Shown here: one piece after another, positions 35,101 to 44,818 of the stretch
Numbering within the stretch: position 1 is the stretch's first letter
Layout of the letters: each line of letters begins with the position of its first letter
NCBI RefSeq assembly: GCF_002428305.1
Contig: NZ_DIVJ01000040.1
Location: forward strand, 7,060-71,059
Direction of reading: 5' to 3'
Length of the DNA: 64,000 bases
Source of the DNA: Flavobacterium sp. UBA6135
GTDB taxonomy: Bacteria > Bacteroidota > Bacteroidia > Flavobacteriales > Flavobacteriaceae
Made by a program: the position numbers and the translations under genes
The notes under the pieces: generated by a model
Seen by the model: only the letters and a program-made list of their open reading frames with translations
Database searches by the model: none
What the model was told of the DNA's origin: nothing

Positions 35101-36597
35101 TTACTCTTTTATAATATATTTTGTGATAAAATTTTTCTTTGTAGCGATTTTTATAACATAAATTCCTGAACTTAAATTGCTTAAGTCCACAACATTTAAG
35201 TCTTCTACAAAAATATTATTTAAGTTCACTATTTTGCCGTTTGTTAAAAAGATTTCTACCGTCTCTATTTTATCTATAGATTTAATATATAATTTTTCTT
35301 TTACAGGATTTGGATACAATTCAAAAGAACCATATTCAGCAGGTGGAATTTCTAAACTTTGGCTACTTAAGAAGAAACGGGCAAACAAAGCTTCATACTT
35401 TTGTTGTGAACAATGAGCAAAGGCGGTATTTGCTGAAAGTAGTATTTTATTATCAATTATTTTAGAAGCAGTATTAAAACCTGTCCAATCAAAGAAAAAT
35501 TGATTAACAACACCATTCTCACCAAAATCAGTAGCAATTATTCCTAGGTTGTTAAATTTTGCTATATAAGAGCTTTCATATCCGCCTGTTACAACTATGC
35601 TTTCATCAGTAAGAACATGTAGAGAGTTTGCTGTAGATTCACTATATATAGGAAGATGTACTCTGCCATTTGTAGCAAAATTGGTATTAAGAGTGCCATT
35701 TTCATTTAATTGAATTAAAATCAGTCCGTGAGTTCCAAATGATGTAAGTTGACCATTTCCAGCGATAATAATTTTTCCGTCAGGTGTAGTTTTTATATCT
35801 TGAGTTCTTGCGTTAAAATGAAAATCTTCAAAGTATATACCATTTGTAGCAAATGAAGTGTCATATACTCCACTTTGTGTTAGACGGAAAACAATAATTT
35901 TTCCGTTGTTTTGAGAGACTTGTCTGCGACAAGCAAGTAAAACTCTATTTTGATTATCAATGTGTATACCTCCAAATGTTGTTGATGCACCGCTTTGATG
36001 TGGAATAATAACCGAACCATTATCTCCAAAACTGTTATCTATCGTTCCGTTTACGTTGATTTGAGTAACTAGCACTTCCCATTGTGCCGATGCATTCATT
36101 TTTCTGCCCCCTATCAGTATTTTTCCATTTTGAGCAATAATAGCCTTAAAAGCTTGAAAATTTAATGATAAAAAACCACCACTACCAAATGAAACATCAG
36201 GATTGCCATCAGCATTTATTTTCAACAAATGATTAGTTGAAACTATAAAAAAAGTTTCATTATTTAATGGTACAATTGATTGAAAAAAATAATTAAAAAA
36301 CAAAACATAACCTACATTATTAAATGTTGAATCTAGCGAACCATCATTATTTAATCGCATGACAAAACCAAATTGATTTTGTGTTGATGAGCAACCATTT
36401 TGGGCTATTCCAACAGCTAAAATTTTGTTATTAGGTAATATATGAAAATCACGAACAGACAATCCGTGTAATATATTGTTTATTGTAAGCGTGTGGCCAC
36501 TGATACCATTTGTGCCAAAGGTAGTATCTAGAGATCCCGGAGATTGAGAATAAACAAAAGAAGTCGATAAAAGTAAGATTAAGAGTCTGAAAAACAT
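35101..36597 (-). CDS. T9SS-exported delta-60-repeat protein
   Basis: The product has 498 residues from ATG 36597 (MFFRLLILLLSTSFVYSQ, signal peptide); a GTG six codons upstream is also open. The body consists of delta-60 repeats with the recurring core LDxTFGxxG (SLDTTFGTNGI, SLDSTFNNVGY, NPDVSFGSGGF, TIDNSFGDNGS, NTNFATNGR), a likely beta-propeller. The last ~80 residues are a type A sorting domain for the type IX secretion system: FELYPNPVKEKLYIKS ... GIYVIKIATK. It is secreted or attached to the cell surface. Function is unknown. Confidence 0.88.
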   Translation of the reverse strand: MFFRLLILLLSTSFVYSQSPGSLDTTFGTNGISGHTLTINNILHGLSVRDFHILPNNKILAVGIAQNGCSSTQNQFGFVMRLNNDGSLDSTFNNVGYVLFFNYFFQSIVPLNNETFFIVSTNHLLKINADGNPDVSFGSGGFLSLNFQAFKAIIAQNGKILIGGRKMNASAQWEVLVTQINVNGTIDNSFGDNGSVIIPHQSGASTTFGGIHIDNQNRVLLACRRQVSQNNGKIIVFRLTQSGVYDTSFATNGIYFEDFHFNARTQDIKTTPDGKIIIAGNGQLTSFGTHGLILIQLNENGTLNTNFATNGRVHLPIYSESTANSLHVLTDESIVVTGGYESSYIAKFNNLGIIATDFGENGVVNQFFFDWTGFNTASKIIDNKILLSANTAFAHCSQQKYEALFARFFLSSQSLEIPPAEYGSFELYPNPVKEKLYIKSIDKIETVEIFLTNGKIVNLNNIFVEDLNVVDLSNLSSGIYVIKIATKKNFITKYIIKE

Positions 36598-36789
36598 ATT
36601 ATTATTTTTATTCACAAAAATTAAAATGTACTAAACATAATGTGGAAAACAAGAGATTGTTTTTATTAAGTAAGTTTATCTGCCTTTAAAGGATTGATTA
36701 GAATGCAAAGATATTAAATTTTGAAGAAAACATGCCAGACTTGAATGCTTATTGTGTTGGTATATAGCAAAATAGATAGTTAAAATCAT

Positions 36790-39700
36790 CTAACCTCCTA
36801 CCATCTCCATCAATTCCAACGCCTTTTTAACCGATTTCACATTTTCAAAAGTCAATAACAAACGCAAACCGTTTTTGGTTTCTTTCTCTTTCATTTTGCA
36901 GAGATTTCCGTTTTGTTGTACAAATTGCAATACTTTGTGAAATCGAGACGATTGGTAAAAATCACTTTGTTGATCGCCGACAAAATAACCAATCATTTTA
37001 CTTTGTTTCAACACGAGTTTCTCAATTCCAATTTGAGTGGCTTTCCATTTTATTCGGATGCTGTTCAATAAAGCAACGGCTTCTTTTGGTAAAGGGCCAA
37101 ATCTGTCAATGAGTCTTTGTTCATAGGCCAAAAGTGACTCTTCGGTTTTTAAGTTGCTTAGTTCATTATATAAAATCAACCGTTCAGAAATGGTATTGAT
37201 GTAATTATCCGGAAACAACATTTCAAAATCAGAGTCAATTTGGATGTCTTTTACATATTCTTTGGCATCACTATCCTCATCCGTTTGATATAATTCCTTG
37301 AATTCATTTTCTTTCAATTCTTCAATGGCTTCATTCATGATTTTTTGATAAGTATCAAAACCAATTTCATTGATAAAACCGCTTTGTTCGCCACCAAGCA
37401 AATCTCCGGCTCCTCTGATTTCAAGATCTTTCATGGCAATATTGAAACCACTTCCCAATTCACTGAATTGTTCTAGGGCTTGAATGCGTTTTCTCGCATC
37501 GTCAGTCATGGCAGAATAAGGCGGCGTGATAAAATAACAGAATGCTTTTTTGTTACTCCTACCCACACGCCCTCGCATTTGATGCAAATCAGACAATCCG
37601 AAATTGTTGGCATTATTGATGAAAATGGTATTGGCATTTGGCACGTCCAAACCACTTTCAATAATTGTTGTGGCCACTAAAACATCAAATTCACCATTCA
37701 TAAAAGCCAACATCAATTCTTCTAATTTTTTGCCGTCCATCTGACCATGACCAATGCCAACTCTTGCATCAGGGACAAGTCGCTGAATCATTCCGGCAAT
37801 TTCTTTGATGTTTTCAATTCGGTTATTGATAAAGAAAACCTGACCGTTTCTTTGAATTTCATAGGAAATGGCATCCCGAATTACTTCTTCACTAAAACCA
37901 ATAACTTGACTTTCTATCGGATATCGATTGGGAGGAGGCGTAGTAATAACCGATAAATCACGAGCTGCCATTAATGAAAATTGTAACGTTCGCGGGATGG
38001 GTGTTGCGGTTAACGTTAAGGTATCAACAGTTTCAGAGATGGTTTTCAGTTTGTCTTTTACATTAACTCCAAATTTTTGTTCTTCGTCAATAATCAATAA
38101 ACCCAAATTTTTAAACTTCACATCTTTACTCACCAATTGATGCGTTCCAATGATGATATCTACTTTTCCGTCTGCTAAACCTTTCAGGGTTTCTGACTTT
38201 TGTTTTGCGGTTCGGAATCGGTTGAGATAATTGATGGTAACCGGCATGTCTTTCAAACGTTCCGTAAACGTTCTGTGGTGTTGGTAAGCCAGAATGGTAG
38301 TTGGCACCAAAATAGCCACTTGTTTTCCATTATCCACCGCTTTAAATGCCGCTCTGATTGCAACTTCTGTTTTGCCAAAACCAACATCACCACACACCAA
38401 ACGATCCATGGGTCTATCGCTTTCCATATCGTTTTTCACATCTTGGGTGGCAGTTATTTGATCGGGGGTGTCTTCATAAATAAAAGAACTTTCCAATTCT
38501 TTTTGCAAATAACTGTCCGGAGCATATTGAAATCCTTTTTCCAATCTGCGTTTGGCATAGAGTTGAATCAAATTGAAAGCAATGTGTTTTACACGAGCTT
38601 TTGTCTTTTGTTTTAAAACTTTCCAAGCGTTGGAACCCAGTTTGTATATTTTTGGGGGTGTTCCGTCTTTTCCGTTGTATTTCGAAATTTTATGCAGTGA
38701 GTGAATGCTTACATACACAATATCATTATCGGCATAAACCAATTTAATGGCTTCTTGCGTTTTGCCTTCCACTTGAATTTTTTGTAAACCACCAAACTTT
38801 CCAATTCCGTGGTCAATATGTGTTACATAATCACCAACAGAAAGTGTGGTTAGTTCTTTTAGTGTAATGGTTTGCTTTTTGGAATACCCGTTTTTAATGC
38901 TGAATTTGTGGTAACGCTCAAAAATTTGATGGTCTGTATAAATTGCAATTAGTGCTTCTTCATCAATAAATCCTTGGTATAACGGAAAGACAATGGTTTT
39001 GTATTGCTTTCTTACATCTTCATGATTTTCTTCATCTAAACTTTCAAAGATGTCGTGAAAACGATTGGCTTGGCCTTCATTGGAACAAAACAAATAATTT
39101 TTAAAACCATTAAAATGATTTTCATTCAAATTATTCAATAACAAATCAAATTGCTTGTTGAACGAAGGTTGCGGTTGCATGTGAAATTCAATTTCTTTAG
39201 TGGGATTAAAAAAAGAAGAATTTCCAATTTCCACAATAGAAAAGTCATTTGCTTTTTTGCTGAAGAAATGTTGGTTTATGAATAATTCATCGGGTTTGGC
39301 ATGGTTGACATCTTTGGATAATTTTTGAAATGCTTCGGTAGCTTTGTCAAAAAGTTTGTCCAATTGTGACAAAATATTTTCAGTGTTCTGAATAAAGAGC
39401 ACCGTTTTAGGGTGGATGTAATCTAAAAAACTTTCTCTGTTTTCTTGTAAAAATTTGTTTTCTACATTGGGAATAATGGCAATTTTATTTTGCTTTTCTA
39501 AGGAAAGTTGGGTTTCCACATCAAAGGTTCGAATGCTGTCCACTTCATTTCCAAAAAACTCCAAGCGATAGGGATTGTCATTAGAAAAAGAAAAAACATC
39601 AACAATACCACCACGAACTGAAAATTCGCCGGGTTCTGATACAAAATCAACCCGTTTGAAATGGTATTCAAACAACACTTCGTTTATAAAATCGATTGTG

Positions 39701-40152
39701 GTTTTATCGCCAACACTAACTTTTAACGTGTTTTTATCCAGTTCTTTTCGGGTAACTACTTTTTCAAAAATAGCTTCGGGGTAACTTACGATAATGGACG
39801 GTTTTTTTCTTGAATTGATTCTGTTTAAAACTTCGGCACGCAACAACACATTGGCATTGTCGGTTTCTTCAATTTGATAGGGTCGTCTGTACGAACTTGG
39901 ATAGAATAAAACATCTTGATCATTGACCAAATGTTCTAAATCATTCAGATAGTAAGCCGCTTCTTCTTTATCTTGAAACAGCAATAAAAAAGGCAGTTGC
40001 TGTTTTTCAAATACGGACTGAAGTACTAACGAAAATGAAGAACCCACCAAGCCTTTGATTTGTAGTTTGGCTTGTGGCTGTTCTAATGCGGTAGCTATCC
40101 AATTTACTTTGGATGATTTGGTATATAGCGAAAGAATATCCGATTTATTCAA
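36790..40152 (-). CDS. mfd: Transcription-repair coupling factor
   Basis: The product has 1120 residues. Domains in order: UvrB-homology region (about 10-330, SSYRRPYQIEETDNANVLLR), a CarD-like RNA-polymerase-interacting domain (about 430-530, LSVGDYVTHIDHGIGKFGGL), a RecG-like helicase (Walker A GDVGFGKTEVAIRAA, DEEQ box LLIIDEEQKFGV, TLTATPIPRTLQF), then HQMRGRVGRSNKKAFCY and the TRCF C-terminal domain. It removes stalled RNA polymerase and recruits UvrA. The only workable start is TTG 40152: a stop codon lies three codons upstream, and the first ATG is far inside. This start overlaps the end of the upstream lipoprotein gene by 8 bp. Confidence 0.95.
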   Translation of the reverse strand: MNKSDILSLYTKSSKVNWIATALEQPQAKLQIKGLVGSSFSLVLQSVFEKQQLPFLLLFQDKEEAAYYLNDLEHLVNDQDVLFYPSSYRRPYQIEETDNANVLLRAEVLNRINSRKKPSIIVSYPEAIFEKVVTRKELDKNTLKVSVGDKTTIDFINEVLFEYHFKRVDFVSEPGEFSVRGGIVDVFSFSNDNPYRLEFFGNEVDSIRTFDVETQLSLEKQNKIAIIPNVENKFLQENRESFLDYIHPKTVLFIQNTENILSQLDKLFDKATEAFQKLSKDVNHAKPDELFINQHFFSKKANDFSIVEIGNSSFFNPTKEIEFHMQPQPSFNKQFDLLLNNLNENHFNGFKNYLFCSNEGQANRFHDIFESLDEENHEDVRKQYKTIVFPLYQGFIDEEALIAIYTDHQIFERYHKFSIKNGYSKKQTITLKELTTLSVGDYVTHIDHGIGKFGGLQKIQVEGKTQEAIKLVYADNDIVYVSIHSLHKISKYNGKDGTPPKIYKLGSNAWKVLKQKTKARVKHIAFNLIQLYAKRRLEKGFQYAPDSYLQKELESSFIYEDTPDQITATQDVKNDMESDRPMDRLVCGDVGFGKTEVAIRAAFKAVDNGKQVAILVPTTILAYQHHRTFTERLKDMPVTINYLNRFRTAKQKSETLKGLADGKVDIIIGTHQLVSKDVKFKNLGLLIIDEEQKFGVNVKDKLKTISETVDTLTLTATPIPRTLQFSLMAARDLSVITTPPPNRYPIESQVIGFSEEVIRDAISYEIQRNGQVFFINNRIENIKEIAGMIQRLVPDARVGIGHGQMDGKKLEELMLAFMNGEFDVLVATTIIESGLDVPNANTIFINNANNFGLSDLHQMRGRVGRSNKKAFCYFITPPYSAMTDDARKRIQALEQFSELGSGFNIAMKDLEIRGAGDLLGGEQSGFINEIGFDTYQKIMNEAIEELKENEFKELYQTDEDSDAKEYVKDIQIDSDFEMLFPDNYINTISERLILYNELSNLKTEESLLAYEQRLIDRFGPLPKEAVALLNSIRIKWKATQIGIEKLVLKQSKMIGYFVGDQQSDFYQSSRFHKVLQFVQQNGNLCKMKEKETKNGLRLLLTFENVKSVKKALELMEMVGG

Positions 40153-40741
40153 TGATTTCTATGTTTTTAGGAACATTTTTAACGGCTCTTGAAGTGTCTA
40201 ACATGCGAAGTAAATCGGCTTCACCTTGTTCTATTGGGACTTCACTTCTTCTGACAAGTTCTTCTAATTGTAACTCTATAGAAGCCAATTGTTTGTTGAT
40301 TTCATTGATAAAATAAATGACTTTTTCATCGGGAATGTCATCCAGAGTCAAATATAATTCCAACGATCGAAATTGTGTAGACAACACTAAAAACCTACTT
40401 TTAAATTCCGGAATAAAAAGTGCAGCCGGTATGGTTTCAACCAATTCTTCCGCTTTTTTTGATAAGTCTTTTGATTTGTTTTGAAAGGCACCAATAGAAC
40501 TTGTTGGTTTTTGATTTAGTTCCGTAAAAAACAAACGCCATTCCGACCAATCTCCAATTAATGCTTGAGCTTTAGGTTGCAATTCGATTGTTCTAAAACG
40601 CCATGAATTATTGATTTTATTGAAGATAACTTCTTTCTTTTGTCTTTCTTTTTCTTGTGCAATCAATCGCTTTTCGTTGTCATCTTTACAAGAAACGAAT
40701 AGGGTAATTAGAAGCAGAAACAATGCTAATCTTTTAATCAT
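40145..40741 (-). CDS. Lipoprotein of unknown function, upstream of mfd
   Basis: The product has 198 residues from ATG 40741. A lipobox (LLLITLFVSC, then KDDNEKR) predicts a lipoprotein. The mature part is helical and charged, with a probable coiled coil (KDLSKKAEELVETIP, NEINKQLASIELQLEELVRR). No domain is recognised. Its 3' end overlaps the TTG start of mfd, so mfd translation is probably coupled to it. Confidence 0.75.
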   Translation of the reverse strand: MIKRLALFLLLITLFVSCKDDNEKRLIAQEKERQKKEVIFNKINNSWRFRTIELQPKAQALIGDWSEWRLFFTELNQKPTSSIGAFQNKSKDLSKKAEELVETIPAALFIPEFKSRFLVLSTQFRSLELYLTLDDIPDEKVIYFINEINKQLASIELQLEELVRRSEVPIEQGEADLLRMLDTSRAVKNVPKNIEIIE

Positions 40742-40897
40742 TTGAAATGAATTAGTTTTCAAAAATACAAAGGTAAACAGAAACTTTACGCAATGTTGTG
40801 AAGACTTCCATAAATTATTATAAATAGATGGGATAAATCAGCAGCAAAATATCACAAACTCTTTGAGAGAAATTAATTTTTCCACTTACGAAAACGT

Positions 40898-40905
40898 TAT
40901 ATTTG
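40898..40905 (+). promoter_or_regulatory. Putative -7 element of the threonine dehydrogenase gene
   Basis: TATATTTG matches TAnnTTTG and lies 21 bp before the ATG at 40927. The -33 region has only a T run. Confidence 0.5.
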
Positions 40906-40926
40906 TAGTCAAATTTTACCACTATT

Positions 40927-41877
40927 ATGAATACAAAAATCCTTATTATTGGAGCTTGCGGTCAAATAGGCACAGAGCTCACACTGCAACTACGAAAACT
41001 TTATGGTGTTGAAAATGTTATTGCATCTGACATTCGCAAGTTGAATAATGACGTAGTGAATGATGGGATTTTTGAAGTATTAAATGCCTTAGATTTTAAT
41101 CAGATTGAACATATTATTGAAAAATATCAAATAGAAGAAGTGTATTTAATGGCTGCTTTATTGTCGGCTACCGCAGAAAAAAACCCTGCTTTTGCATGGG
41201 ATTTGAATATGAATTCACTTTTTCACGTGCTGAATATTGCTAAAGCCGGAAAGATTAAAAAGATATTTTGGCCTTCGAGCATTGCGGTTTTTGGTCCCAC
41301 AACACCACGAGAAAACACACCGCAGTTTACAGTCATGGAACCCACTACGGTGTACGGAATTTCTAAACAAGCCGGTGAGCGTTGGTGTGAGTATTACCAC
41401 AACATTTTTGGTGTAGATGTTCGAAGCGTTCGTTATCCTGGATTAATCAGTTGGTCAACTCCTCCAGGTGGTGGCACAACAGATTATGCGGTTGATATTT
41501 ATCACAAAGCTTTAAGTGACGGTAGTTTTGAATGTTTTCTTTCTGAAGAAACCAAACTGCCAATGATGTATATGGAAGATGCGATTAGAGCTACTATTGA
41601 AATTATGCAAGCACCAAAAGAGCAAATAAAAATACGGTCTTCTTATAATTTGGCCGGAATTAGCTTTACACCTAAAGAAATTGCGGCTGAAATCAAGAAA
41701 CACATTCCTGATTTTACCATTTCGTATGCTCCTGATTTCCGTCAAAAGATTGCTGACAGTTGGCCGGCATCAATTGATGATAGTACAGCCAGAACGGATT
41801 GGAATTGGAAGCACAACTATGACATGGAAACCATGACGGTTGAAATGCTAGAGAATCTAAAGCACCAAATCGGGTAG
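40927..41877 (+). CDS. L-threonine 3-dehydrogenase, short-chain (epimerase-like) type
   Basis: The product has 316 residues. The Rossmann motif is IIGACGQIGTELTLQL, the central strand KKIFWPSSIAVFGP, and the catalytic pair Tyr143/Lys147 lies in VYGISKQAGERW. RSVRYPGLISW and GGGTTDYAVDIYHKAL are hallmarks of the extended-SDR threonine dehydrogenases rather than sugar epimerases. It oxidises L-threonine to 2-amino-3-oxobutyrate with NAD+. It is a single gene with its own promoter. Confidence 0.9.
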   Translation: MNTKILIIGACGQIGTELTLQLRKLYGVENVIASDIRKLNNDVVNDGIFEVLNALDFNQIEHIIEKYQIEEVYLMAALLSATAEKNPAFAWDLNMNSLFHVLNIAKAGKIKKIFWPSSIAVFGPTTPRENTPQFTVMEPTTVYGISKQAGERWCEYYHNIFGVDVRSVRYPGLISWSTPPGGGTTDYAVDIYHKALSDGSFECFLSEETKLPMMYMEDAIRATIEIMQAPKEQIKIRSSYNLAGISFTPKEIAAEIKKHIPDFTISYAPDFRQKIADSWPASIDDSTARTDWNWKHNYDMETMTVEMLENLKHQIG

Positions 41878-41883
41878 TGGCTT

Positions 41884-42924
41884 TTATCGTTTAATTACTT
41901 TTACTACTTTTTGCAATTGGTTTTGCTCTAAACGGATGATGTACATCCCACTAGGCAAAGCTGATAAATCAATTTGATTGGTTGTTTGTCCGGATTTTAC
42001 TTGTTGTCCAACAGTTGAATTTACTTCATACTTAATGTCCATTCCGGTTGAATTGCTAACATACACTTGGTCAGCAGTTATTGTTGGATAAGCCGTTACG
42101 GTGTCCCAAGTAGATTGTGTGATATTTAAAAGATTCCAATTATCTTGTGCCGGTGGTCCCGACCAGATCAACGTGGCAATGTAGGGATTGTCAATAAACG
42201 GATTTCTATTTCCTTGCCATTGTTCTAAAATGTTGTTACGGTTCATTTCATATACAGAAACCGGGTCTTCGGCATTCCATTGCAAAAAGATATCCGGCAT
42301 GTCGCCCAAAGGACTTAATGCTGTGGAACCTGCACCTACATTTGTTGGTAAGCATTGGCTTTGGTATCGCAAATACATGTACATCATCATTCGAGCGACA
42401 TCGCCTTTCCATTCGTCGCCAGGATAAAAATCAGGGCCTACTATTCCTGCATTTCCGGAGCCTTGAGCGAATTTTCTATTACTTCTTGCTGAGTTCATTT
42501 GTGAATCACAGGCTCTCAAACTATGCACATCGGAACCTGCAAATTCATAACCAAGATTTGGTTGACCCAATGAGCGTGGAAAAACATGTTCCCTGTTCCA
42601 CAAACCAATACAACTTGTGGTGGTACAATTGTCATTAACAGAACGGGTTCTATCATTAAAAGTAGCTTGGTCGTTGTCATTATAACCATAAACCAATAAA
42701 ACCTTTGTGTTGTCTGTTGGGACGAGGTCGGTCATTTTTATGGCAATCCATGTTTCAGGAGTGTACACTAAAAAAGTTTGATGGGTGAAAGTAATCAAGT
42801 TTGAAAGTTGGTTTTTTATGTTCTCCGGGGTGTCATTGAAATTAACAGAAGCGTAATATTCGGGGACTTGCCCAAAACTTAAGGCAACAAAAAAATAGAA
42901 AAACAATAGTATTGTTTTTTTCAT
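41884..42924 (-). CDS. Secreted endonuclease I with T9SS sorting tail
   Basis: The product has 346 residues from ATG 42924, which starts a signal peptide (MKKTILLFFYFFVALSFGQ). Residues about 70-260 match endonuclease I (EndA/NucM, His-Me finger): LWNREHVFPRSLG holds the catalytic His, followed by GSDVHSLRACDSQMNSAR and GDVARMMMYMYLRY. The last ~75 residues are a type A T9SS sorting domain (GQQVKSGQTTNQIDLSALP, SGMYIIRLE). It degrades extracellular DNA or RNA. A longer reading upstream to 43002 is fortuitous. Confidence 0.9.
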   Translation of the reverse strand: MKKTILLFFYFFVALSFGQVPEYYASVNFNDTPENIKNQLSNLITFTHQTFLVYTPETWIAIKMTDLVPTDNTKVLLVYGYNDNDQATFNDRTRSVNDNCTTTSCIGLWNREHVFPRSLGQPNLGYEFAGSDVHSLRACDSQMNSARSNRKFAQGSGNAGIVGPDFYPGDEWKGDVARMMMYMYLRYQSQCLPTNVGAGSTALSPLGDMPDIFLQWNAEDPVSVYEMNRNNILEQWQGNRNPFIDNPYIATLIWSGPPAQDNWNLLNITQSTWDTVTAYPTITADQVYVSNSTGMDIKYEVNSTVGQQVKSGQTTNQIDLSALPSGMYIIRLEQNQLQKVVKVIKR

Positions 42925-43083
42925 GATGTGGTATTTAGTAAATGGGCACACTTTCACTTTCGCGTAAGTGTGGTATTTGTTTTTGGAACTACAAAAGTAC
43001 AATGCCCTATTTTAAATCAGGCAAAACAGTTGTTAAAATTCAGGCATGTAAACACATAACTATCTTTAAATCAATATAATAAA

Positions 43084-43114
43084 AAAAACCGCTTTACAAG
43101 ATAAAGCGGTTTTT
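43084..43114 (-). terminator. Intrinsic terminator of the haemoglobin-like gene
   Basis: AAAAACCGCTTTA (43084-43096) and TAAAGCGGTTTTT (43102-43114) form a perfect 13-bp stem with a 5-nt loop; A tract on the plus strand gives a T tract on the minus strand. Confidence 0.9.
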
Positions 43115-43137
43115 CTTATAGAAAAGTAGATTTAGGA

Positions 43138-43722
43138 CTACTCTTGAACGATTGGGGCTCTTAGCGATTCTAAAACGGTAACTACTTCACCAATCAATGT
43201 TGGATCGGTTACACCATTTAATCCGGCGGCTGCTCCAACATAGCCGATGAATTTATCGTAGTTGGCATTGGTAGATTTTACTCCCATTCGTGGGTTGGTT
43301 GCCGGGTTGTGGGCATCTACCATATTCAAACCACTGTAGGTATTTGTAGCACCTCCACCAGTATTAGCAGAAAAGAAATCGGTTAAATTCTTGCTTAATA
43401 CGGCAACATTTGTAGTGTTTCCTGAAAGTACTTCACCTACCACCGGGGCAAAATGGGCACCTAAATTTCCGTTAGCTCCACTAACGATATCGGCAACAAT
43501 TAGGGTGATGGTACTATCAACTACTGAACGGTAGCTCAATCTACCTTGTTCAATCATTGCTGATGGGTTGTTAGGGTCGGCTACTTTGGAGAAACCTCCC
43601 AGTTTTTCATACAAACTCAATTCGGCCGGAGTGCTCTTATCGTCATCGCTGTTGCAAGAAACGGATAGCGACCCCAGTCCTAAAAACAAGGCGAATACAG
43701 CCATTTTAGAATACTTAGTCAT
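43138..43722 (-). CDS. Lipoprotein related to group 1 truncated haemoglobin
   Basis: The product has 194 residues. The signal ends in a lipobox (LGSLSVSC, Cys23), followed by NSDDDKS, so it is lipid-anchored. The rest aligns by eye with TrHbN-type globins: SLYEKLGGFSKVAD at the start, LTDFFSANTGGG, then TYSGLNMVDAH with a candidate proximal haem-ligand His138, and a final helix GVTDPTLIGEVVTVLESLR. About 10 extra residues follow the His. Haem binding is likely but unproven. It is followed on the same transcript only by a terminator and preceded by the genes at 43741 and 44248. Confidence 0.7.
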   Translation of the reverse strand: MTKYSKMAVFALFLGLGSLSVSCNSDDDKSTPAELSLYEKLGGFSKVADPNNPSAMIEQGRLSYRSVVDSTITLIVADIVSGANGNLGAHFAPVVGEVLSGNTTNVAVLSKNLTDFFSANTGGGATNTYSGLNMVDAHNPATNPRMGVKSTNANYDKFIGYVGAAAGLNGVTDPTLIGEVVTVLESLRAPIVQE

Positions 43723-43740
43723 AACATATAAATTTAAAGA

Positions 43741-44178
43741 TTAATTAAAAATTCGTTGAATGCCTCGTGAGAATTTATAGCTGAAACTATTTGTATTCAT
43801 TGCCGGGCACACTTTTTTTGACGCAATTTCATCAGAGATTACAAAACGTTCTGCGTTGTAGTTGCCTTTGGCTTGCAGTTGGTTAAAGACCCCTTCAGCA
43901 TCAACAATACGGTTGTCGTGATAAAAAACAACTACACCATTTTCAAGGTTAAAACGGTCGTTTTTAACTCCGGGAATGGATTTTAGATTGCGTCTGATTT
44001 CTTTCATCTTCAAAGAATCCAGAGGTTCTTTGAAGTCGATTCTGCTAATTTGATAAGTTGCATTGTCCAGTTCAACCGGTTTAGCCGTTGCAATGTGAAC
44101 TACTAAAACAATGAAAAGTAAGAGGAATACACCCAAGGTGCATGCTAAAGCAATTTTTAGTGATTTATGTAACTTCAT
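43741..44178 (-). CDS. Membrane-anchored protein with HMA-like fold
   Basis: The product has 145 residues from ATG 44178 (a TTG two codons upstream is also open). It has one N-terminal membrane helix (IALACTLGVFLLLFIVLVVHIA). Residues about 45-115 read like a ferredoxin-fold heavy-metal-associated module (ISRIDFKEPLDSLKMKEIRRNLKSIPGVKNDRFNLENGVVVFYHD) but lack the CxxC. The tail holds one Cys (KKVCPAMNTNS). It starts 18 bp from the haemoglobin-like gene, so the two form a unit. Function is unknown. Confidence 0.65.
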   Translation of the reverse strand: MKLHKSLKIALACTLGVFLLLFIVLVVHIATAKPVELDNATYQISRIDFKEPLDSLKMKEIRRNLKSIPGVKNDRFNLENGVVVFYHDNRIVDAEGVFNQLQAKGNYNAERFVISDEIASKKVCPAMNTNSFSYKFSRGIQRIFN

Positions 44179-44247
44179 AACCAAGTGTTTTTAGTTTGTT
44201 TCACTTAGTTACGAGATAACAATCGGTATGGTTTTAAAAAAGTAGAA

Positions 44248-44742
44248 TTATTTTTGAAGTTGTTGAATAAGTAGGGATTCCAAAGAATCTTTAGCTTTAA
44301 TTACTACGTTGCTGTTTTCGTTTGGTATGGTCATGGAAAGTACGTAGTGTCTAATTTTCCATTGGTTGTTTTCGTTGGTCAAAATACCGCTACCTCTACA
44401 AATTTTCATTTGGGTATTCAGTAATTCGTCAAACCAAGCTGTTTTACCATCGGCAGCAATAAATACATTGCGTTCTAAGGCTTTAAAGCTCCAAGCTTTT
44501 CCGCGGTCAAAATAGGGTTTGGAATAGGCCATAAAATCGGTTTTGTTCCAATTTTCGGTGGCGTCAGTTCCGATGAAAATAGCATCTTCGGAGAGTGCGT
44601 TAAAATAGTTGTCAAAGTTTGCTTCAGCTGCGGCTTTGTGCCATTGGTCAAGTATCTCATTGACTTCTGCTTTTGCGGTTTCTGTTGGTTTTGGTGTATT
44701 ACATCCGAAACAAAACAACACTATAAAAAGGTACTTTTTCAA
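44248..44742 (-). CDS. NTF2-like (SnoaL/DUF4440) lipoprotein
   Basis: The product has 164 residues. The short signal ends in a lipobox (IVLFCFGC, then NTPKPTE). The mature part matches the cone-shaped NTF2-like fold: EVNEILDQWHKAAAEANFDNYFNALSEDAIFIGTD, AYSKPYFDRGKAW, and WKIRHYVLSMTIP. These proteins bind small ligands or act as enzymes of unknown substrate. It lies about 64 bp upstream of the HMA-like gene on the same strand. Confidence 0.82.
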   Translation of the reverse strand: MKKYLFIVLFCFGCNTPKPTETAKAEVNEILDQWHKAAAEANFDNYFNALSEDAIFIGTDATENWNKTDFMAYSKPYFDRGKAWSFKALERNVFIAADGKTAWFDELLNTQMKICRGSGILTNENNQWKIRHYVLSMTIPNENSNVVIKAKDSLESLLIQQLQK

Positions 44743-44818
44743 GGGTTATAAGATTAAATGGTTTGTAAAACTGGATTAGTAACTTATCAAAGGTACACAC
44801 TTTTTTTCTGATTTGTGC

